Assembly: GCA_002412765.1 (NCBI GenBank) | Contig: DHVR01000014.1 | Span: 1 to 47,706 of the forward strand | Reading direction: 5' to 3' | Length of the DNA stretch: 47,706 nt | From: Leptolinea sp. UBA5203 | GTDB lineage: Bacteria; Chloroflexota; Anaerolineae; Anaerolineales; Anaerolineaceae | In this document: positions 43,428-47,706 of the stretch, one piece after another | Numbering within the stretch: the stretch's first letter is position 1 | Layout: each line of letters opens with the position of its first letter | Program-made: the position numbers and the translations under genes | Notes under the pieces: generated by a model | Seen by the model: only the letters and a program-made list of their open reading frames with translations | What the model was told of the DNA's origin: nothing | Database searches by the model: none

Positions 43428-44627
43428 TCATGAATCCCAATTGATATGGTTGTTATCAAACCATTTTAATAACATGGGCTGTGGACGCTTCTTTTCAATT
43501 TTTGCGACCGGCGGAGCCTGCATAAGAAGTTCAGCAATTTTGAATGCGGCATCAGCCTTGCCCGCTTTCAATGAATTTTGAGCCTGTTCCTTCATTAATT
43601 GACCATCAAAGCTTAACCAATGGTGCAGTGCCTCAAGAGTTTCCAAAGGATTATGAACCCAAAACCCTGCTTTGTGTTCCAGTATAAATTTTGCGTTACC
43701 GGTTTCTTGACCAGGGATAGCTTCAGTGATCATGATGGGTAATCCGCTGGCCAGGGACTCCGTGGTGATTAACCCACCTGCCTTACAGATAATCGCATCG
43801 GAGGCACGCATTAATTCCGGCATATTTTCCACAAAGTTATAGAGCAAATGCGTTTGATGCCAGGCTTTATTGGATAAAGCATCATAGAGCTCTTGATTAT
43901 TGCCGCAGACGACAATTAATTGTAAGGCCTGCCCGTAGTGATTGAATACTCTGAGGGTGTCTTCCAACTTATCCACGCGTTTACTGCCAACAAATAGGAA
44001 GGTAGGGAGATTGGGTTTTAACCCCAGTGTTCTCCGGATATCATCTTTGGATCGTTTGTCTAAGGAAAGTGAGGGATGCACGGGGATGCCAGTGACATGA
44101 ACTCTCTCGGCGGATAGTTTATTTTGCAGCGCTTTTTGGCGGACAAGTTCATTGGGTACCATGCATCCCTGCACAAGGTCGGAAAACCAGAACTGGTGAA
44201 TCGAAACCAGGTCGGTGATTACGGTATAGTAGGGGATGTCCAAGCCGTAGATGGTCTTGACTAAATGAATGGGAACTTGATAAAGGGGGTACGTGGAGAC
44301 GATGACATCCGGTTGAACCTCGCGGATGATGTCTCTCAGTCCTTCAAAAAGCAAAACCGTGACAATGCTTTCTGTAAGGGCAGTGGGTACCTTGGCGTCG
44401 CTTATCGCGAAACCCACCCGGTACAATTCAGGCATATTATTAACGATTTTGTCGTAATCGTATTGGCTTTCACGCAAAAAAGTCGGCGTGCGCTCATCTT
44501 CAAGAGGATTGTTGACTACGACTTCGCATTCTTCACCATATTGAATTTGCAAGGCAGTGGCAATGGCTATGGCAGCACTACGATGTCCGTACCCTGCATC
44601 GGCTGATAAAACCAGAATCTTTTTCAT
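43428..44627 (-). CDS. MGDG-synthase-like glycosyltransferase (GT28)
   Basis: This 399-residue GT-B enzyme has the N-terminal block ILVLSADAGYGHRSAAIAIA, typical of monogalactosyldiacylglycerol synthases and bacterial diglucosyl-diacylglycerol synthases, and the C-terminal donor region ICKAGGLITTESLASGLPIMIT. It probably adds a sugar to diacylglycerol to make a membrane glycolipid. I prefer the ATG at 44627 (MKKILVLS) with AAAGGA upstream; an ATG at 44654 adds nine residues before the first strand. It lies downstream of pncC on the same strand. Confidence 0.87.
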   Translation of the reverse strand: MKKILVLSADAGYGHRSAAIAIATALQIQYGEECEVVVNNPLEDERTPTFLRESQYDYDKIVNNMPELYRVGFAISDAKVPTALTESIVTVLLFEGLRDIIREVQPDVIVSTYPLYQVPIHLVKTIYGLDIPYYTVITDLVSIHQFWFSDLVQGCMVPNELVRQKALQNKLSAERVHVTGIPVHPSLSLDKRSKDDIRRTLGLKPNLPTFLFVGSKRVDKLEDTLRVFNHYGQALQLIVVCGNNQELYDALSNKAWHQTHLLYNFVENMPELMRASDAIICKAGGLITTESLASGLPIMITEAIPGQETGNAKFILEHKAGFWVHNPLETLEALHHWLSFDGQLMKEQAQNSLKAGKADAAFKIAELLMQAPPVAKIEKKRPQPMLLKWFDNNHINWDS

Positions 44628-44677
44628 ATATGTGTTTTCCTTTCCCACTCCCATGTTAAACGGGGTTTCTTAATAAT

Positions 44678-45193
44678 CTAAAAAGAATCAGGAGAAAGCT
44701 TGTCTGTTAAATAATCAAGGAGAATCTGAAGCCCCTGTTGGGCAGAGATGGTTTTATTTGCGATGCGATCGCCTTGCCAGAGGAACTTCCAGGCGTGATC
44801 TCCATCCGGCGTGGACAGGCCAAACCAGACCAATCCGACAGGCTTGCCAGGCATACCACCACCAGGGCCGGCAATACCACTGACGGAAAGCCCGATCAAT
44901 TCTTCCATGGGAAACTGCCCCGATAGCGTCTTACGTATGCCATACGCCATTTCTATCACTGTTTCCCGGCTGACAGCGCCATGCTGTAATAGGGTTTCGT
45001 GTTTAACGCCCAAAAGTGTCTCTTTTGCTTCGTAGGCATAGGCGGTGATGCTGCCTAAATAATACTCGGAAGATCCTGGTACATTCGTGATGCGATGTCC
45101 AATTAGCCCACCGGTACAAGATTCTGCTACCATTAATTTTTTGTGCTGCTGGAGAAGCAATTTACCAATACTGTATTCAAGTTCGTTTATCAA
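44678..45193 (-). CDS. pncC: nicotinamide-nucleotide amidohydrolase (CinA C-terminal domain)
   Basis: The 171-residue protein is a stand-alone CinA C-terminal domain. It has MVAESCTGGLIGHRITNVPGSS, LGSITAYA and SVSGIAGPGGG with the conserved Ser, Lys and Gly-rich sites. PncC deamidates NMN to NaMN in pyridine nucleotide recycling. The N-terminal CinA domain is absent, which is common. The start is a TTG with GAGG 6 nt upstream. Confidence 0.92.
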   Translation of the reverse strand: MINELEYSIGKLLLQQHKKLMVAESCTGGLIGHRITNVPGSSEYYLGSITAYAYEAKETLLGVKHETLLQHGAVSRETVIEMAYGIRKTLSGQFPMEELIGLSVSGIAGPGGGMPGKPVGLVWFGLSTPDGDHAWKFLWQGDRIANKTISAQQGLQILLDYLTDKLSPDSF

Positions 45194-45226
45194 AGCTAGC
45201 CTCGTGTTCTTAAAATATCAAGGCTA

Positions 45227-45232
45227 ATTATA
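45227..45232 (-). promoter_or_regulatory. possible -10 box of the pncC-GT28 unit
   Basis: On the minus strand TATAAT (45227-45232) lies about 34 nt before the pncC start. No clear -35 box is seen at 16-18 nt. The perfect hexamer and position give it some support. Confidence 0.4.
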
Positions 45233-45273
45233 CCCTGTCCGATCTTATTCCGTTATAATCAAAGGTCGCATGC

Positions 45274-45302
45274 TTGACCAGTGTTAGGGCCTATGATAAT
45301 AT
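45274..45302 (+). promoter_or_regulatory. promoter of the LysM/M23 peptidase gene
   Basis: TTGACC (45274-45279) is followed by a 17-nt spacer and TAATAT (45297-45302), with TG at the extended -10 position. The leader would be short, about 10-15 nt, and holds the AGAGGT ribosome site. Confidence 0.55.
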
Positions 45303-45320
45303 GGCTCAAGAGGTAGATTT

Positions 45321-46526
45321 ATGAACGAATATAAACCTGAATCCTCCGTGGATCAGATAGATAAACTCCCAGATCAATACCGGAAAGCGAATAATGAACC
45401 CGCCCTTCGACTTGGTAAAGTGTGGGACGGCATATTGCGGGTTGGGTTAGGTGAACTGGCGATTAAATCCGGCACAGCACTGACATTTTTTGTCTTGTTG
45501 GTTTTAGTGGTTTGGGTGATGGGAACTTATTATTTACCTGAACAAGCTGTTAACCGTCCAGTCGTTGCCCAAGCAGCAGCGATAAATACAGAGACCACCC
45601 CCAATGTACCTCCGGTGAAACCTGTTTTTACAGGCAGTGGAGGAATTTATGGAATTCCACGAAGGTCCGATATCCATACGGTGATTGCGGATAAGCCTCG
45701 CTATGATGTCATACCCTATACGGTTGAAGTTGGGGACACCATTTTTGGTATCTCCGAGAAGTTTAACCTAAGCCCGGAAACCATACTTTGGGGCAACCAA
45801 TACATCCTTGGGGATGATCCCCATCGACTCTCCCCTGGTCAGGTATTAAATATTCTGCCAGTCAATGGTGTTTATTATGATTGGCATGCAGGTGATGGAT
45901 TAAATGGGGTTGCTGATTATTTTGGTGTAACGCCTGACGATATTATCAATTTTAAGGGGAATCGCCTCTCTGCTGAAACTATTGGGGATTACATGGCGCC
46001 GAATATTGAAGTCGGAACCTGGTTAATCATTCCCAATGGTACCCGGGAATTTGTTTCCTGGAGTGCACCTCGTATTACCCGGGATGATCCGGCTGTGGCA
46101 AAAATCATGGGTGCCGGTTCTTGCGGTGAAATCTATGACGGACCCATCGGTACTGGTTCATTTTTGTGGCCGGCTGTCGAACGATATCTATCCGGATTTG
46201 ATTGGTCCCCAGAGACGAATCACTTTGGTATTGATGTCGCGGGTGATTTTGGACACGGTATTTTTGCATCAGATGCCGGCGTGGTGGTTTATGCAGGTTG
46301 GAACGACTGGGGTTATGGAAATGTGATTGTGATCGATCATGGCAACGGCTGGCAAACCCTGTATGCTCATTTGGACAGCTTGAGTGTGGGTTGTGGAGCT
46401 AACGTTTACGGGGGTCAAGTTCTGGGCTTGATGGGATCAACCGGTAATTCCTCTGGACCTCACCTGCACTTCGAAATGCGCAGCGACACCTACGGAAAAG
46501 TTAATCCCTGGAATTTCCTTAATTAA
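45321..46526 (+). CDS. LysM-domain M23 peptidoglycan endopeptidase
   Basis: The 401-residue protein has one transmembrane segment at about residues 54-75 (TALTFFVLLVLVVWVMGTYY), then two LysM modules (about 132-180, with YTVEVGDTIFGISEKF, and 185-235), and a C-terminal M23 metallopeptidase. The zinc-site residues are in NHFGIDVAG and PHLHFEMR, with YAHLDSL between. It would be anchored outside the membrane, bind glycan strands and cleave cross-links. A terminator follows. Confidence 0.92.
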   Translation: MNEYKPESSVDQIDKLPDQYRKANNEPALRLGKVWDGILRVGLGELAIKSGTALTFFVLLVLVVWVMGTYYLPEQAVNRPVVAQAAAINTETTPNVPPVKPVFTGSGGIYGIPRRSDIHTVIADKPRYDVIPYTVEVGDTIFGISEKFNLSPETILWGNQYILGDDPHRLSPGQVLNILPVNGVYYDWHAGDGLNGVADYFGVTPDDIINFKGNRLSAETIGDYMAPNIEVGTWLIIPNGTREFVSWSAPRITRDDPAVAKIMGAGSCGEIYDGPIGTGSFLWPAVERYLSGFDWSPETNHFGIDVAGDFGHGIFASDAGVVVYAGWNDWGYGNVIVIDHGNGWQTLYAHLDSLSVGCGANVYGGQVLGLMGSTGNSSGPHLHFEMRSDTYGKVNPWNFLN

Positions 46527-46554
46527 CCAAAATTATTAAATTAAAGAGTCTCAG

Positions 46555-46580
46555 AACCAGTCAGAAATGGCTGGTTTTTT
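46555..46580 (+). terminator. intrinsic terminator after the M23 peptidase gene
   Basis: AACCAGTC pairs with GGCTGGTT (one T-G pair) around the loop AGAAAT, followed by a run of T residues. It lies about 30 nt after the stop codon. Confidence 0.85.
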
Positions 46581-46584
46581 GTTC

Positions 46585-46613
46585 TTGTAAAAATAGAACA
46601 AAAGTGCTATTAT
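46585..46613 (+). promoter_or_regulatory. promoter of the lytic transglycosylase gene
   Basis: TTGTAA (46585-46590) is followed by a 17-nt spacer and TATTAT (46608-46613), with TG at the extended -10 position. It starts just after the preceding terminator. Confidence 0.6.
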
Positions 46614-46640
46614 TGATTCATTCAATATTGTGAGGGTACT

Positions 46641-47210
46641 ATGAATGGTCCGCGCTGGTTAATTGTACTGGGTCTACTTTTGGGAAGCTTTGTCATCATG
46701 GGTTCAGCTCAGGTATTAACATCTTATCGGCTGCAGAAGTCACCCCCGAACTCCTCTGAGCCAGCCGTTAACGAGGGACTGATTTCTGAGTGTAAATCCA
46801 ATACCCACATTCCGGAGAGTGTTCGCCTTTGGTGTGAACCGATCGTGGAACATGCTTCCCAGCATCAAATGGATCCGATCTTGGTGGCTGCCGTGATTGA
46901 GGTGGAATCCGGGGGTGCTGCCGATGCTCTCTCGCATAGTGGAGCAGTGGGTTTGATGCAGGTCATGCCGAGGGATGGGCTGGCCAGCCAATTTCAGTGC
47001 ATCAATGGCCCCTGTTTTGCCAGCCGGCCCAGCATGGCGGAGTTGGTTGATCCGGTTTTTAACATCCAATACGGAAGCAGTTACCTGAGTGGATTATTGA
47101 ATCGTTACAGTGGAGATTCACGGGAGGCATTGAATGCTTATGGCCCCCGGGATATGAATTATCGCTATGCAGATCTTGTTCTGGCAGTGTATCAATCCTA
47201 TAACCAATAA
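46641..47210 (+). CDS. lytic murein transglycosylase (SLT domain)
   Basis: This 189-residue protein has an N-terminal signal anchor (about residues 5-25) and an SLT domain. The catalytic Glu lies in VIEVESGG, followed by SGAVGLMQVMP and later ALNAYGPRDMNYRYADLV, all typical of lysozyme-like transglycosylases. It cleaves the glycan strand of peptidoglycan outside the membrane. Two Cys residues near QCINGPC may form a disulfide. GAGGG precedes the ATG. It lies next to the M23 peptidase, which suggests a cell-wall remodelling pair. Confidence 0.9.
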   Translation: MNGPRWLIVLGLLLGSFVIMGSAQVLTSYRLQKSPPNSSEPAVNEGLISECKSNTHIPESVRLWCEPIVEHASQHQMDPILVAAVIEVESGGAADALSHSGAVGLMQVMPRDGLASQFQCINGPCFASRPSMAELVDPVFNIQYGSSYLSGLLNRYSGDSREALNAYGPRDMNYRYADLVLAVYQSYNQ

Positions 47211-47216
47211 AAGACA

Positions 47217-47244
47217 GTAGGGGTGACCGGCCGGTCGCCCCTAC
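47217..47244. repeat. 28-bp palindromic intergenic repeat (REP-like)
   Basis: Two 14-nt arms, GTAGGGGTGACCGG and CCGGTCGCCCCTAC, meet with no spacer and pair fully except for one T-G wobble. The sequence has no T-run after it, so it is not a standard terminator. Palindromes of the GTAGGGGCGACC type are spread through many environmental bacterial genomes. I see only this copy in the window. Confidence 0.75.
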
Positions 47245-47331
47245 AAGTAAAAAGATCAAATAATATTCAAGTCATAAATGATGGTGTCTTCAAAAAAAAA
47301 AATATCTTTTGGTCCTGCCCTTTTTTATCGA

Positions 47332-47706
47332 CTATCCATTCATACTGATGACTTGTGAATCCCATTGGTGCCAACTATCAAAGCTTTTTTCCATGATAAG
47401 TTTGCCCTCACCAGGAGATTGAAGTCCAAAGTATTCCAGATCGGCATCCACCATGATACGAACAAGTTCTTTGAAACAAATCTTGGGCTGCCATTTAAGT
47501 TGTTCTCTCGCTTTGGATGGATCTGAGAGTAAATAGTCCACTTCTGTAGGACGGAAATACCGAGGATCAATGCGAACGTACTCGTTCCAATCCATATTGG
47601 CGTAGCTGAACGCTTCGTCCAGAAATTCACGAATGGTGTGGGATTCGCCGGTACCGATGACAAAATCGGCGGCTTTTTCCTGCTGGAGCATGAGCCACAT
47701 GGCTTC
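47332..47706 (-). CDS. gmd: GDP-mannose 4,6-dehydratase, 3' part (truncated by window edge)
   Basis: The 124 visible residues are the C-terminus of Gmd: FVIGTGESHTIREFLDEAF, RIDPRYFRPTEVDYLLSDPS, and the end block KICFKELVRIMVDADLEYF. The family has about 320-350 residues, so most of the gene lies beyond 47706. Gmd makes GDP-4-keto-6-deoxy-mannose, the substrate of the GDP-fucose synthase at 801. It reads on the opposite strand to that gene, at the other end of the window. Confidence 0.93.
   Translation of the reverse strand, partial: EAMWLMLQQEKAADFVIGTGESHTIREFLDEAFSYANMDWNEYVRIDPRYFRPTEVDYLLSDPSKAREQLKWQPKICFKELVRIMVDADLEYFGLQSPGEGKLIMEKSFDSWHQWDSQVISMNG

Noticed and set aside
47290..47335. 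A/T-rich tract after the gmd stop as a terminator
   Set aside because: A run of T is present on the minus strand, but no stable stem precedes it.
1..47706. CRISPR arrays, insertion sequences, prophage genes, toxin-antitoxin pairs
   Set aside because: No regularly spaced direct repeats, transposase, integrase, phage structural gene or toxin motif was seen.

Overview
The window is bacterial and is almost entirely a surface-glycan locus followed by a block of housekeeping genes. The likely host is a member of the Chloroflexota, class Anaerolineae. That placement is inference. It rests on Thr/Pro/Ala-rich linkers in anchored proteins, many large GT-C-type membrane proteins, an MGDG-synthase-like glycosyltransferase, and an ABC polysaccharide exporter without lipopolysaccharide core genes. 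No ribosomal RNA or other marker is present to confirm it.

Layout. Positions 30-105 (minus) hold a tRNA-Glu(CTC). Its promoter diverges from a sigma70-type promoter at 198-226 that reads into a MarR-type winged-helix regulator (260-811). From there about 40 kb, to 40189, runs on the plus strand with gaps of no more than about 60 nt and many 1-16 nt overlaps, apart from one 108-nt gap at 39314-39421. This is a giant operon-like array. It contains GDP-fucose synthase; an ABC exporter (wzm/wzt with a C-terminal glycan-recognition domain); a capsule-type GT-B; a methyltransferase; a first nonulosonate-like cassette (PseB-like dehydratase, RmlD-like reductase, SAF-containing NeuB, GT4, SpsF-like cytidylyltransferase); further glycosyltransferases; a Gfo/Idh/MocA oxidoreductase; two GT-C membrane proteins; and two tandem anchored proteins of unknown function. 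A second cassette follows (PtmA-like SDR, NeuA-HAD fusion, short NANS-like NeuB), then a Wzy/ligase-like protein, another capsule-type GT-B, a GT2, a third cytidylyltransferase with a 2-hydroxyacid dehydrogenase, two tandem DDW-motif membrane proteins, an SDR, a DUF115/GT42-like protein, and a final set of GT2 and GT39-like proteins.

From 40182 onward the content changes: an MFS transporter (minus), metG (plus), an MGDG-synthase-like GT and pncC/cinA (minus), a LysM/M23 endopeptidase and a lytic transglycosylase (plus), an intergenic palindrome at 47217-47244, and the 3' end of GDP-mannose 4,6-dehydratase (minus), cut by the window edge.

How it fits together. Gmd and Fcl, at opposite ends of the window, would supply GDP-L-fucose. 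Two NeuB homologues of different classes and three cytidylyltransferases suggest two, possibly three, CMP-activated acidic sugars. A DUF115/GT42-like protein is a candidate transferase for them. Soluble GT2, GT4 and GT-B enzymes would build a chain exported by Wzm/Wzt. Six large GT-C-like proteins and a Wzy/ligase-like protein would act on the outer face of the membrane. The most notable points are the two differently built nonulosonate routes, the DUF115 protein, and the two families of tandem duplicated extracytoplasmic proteins.
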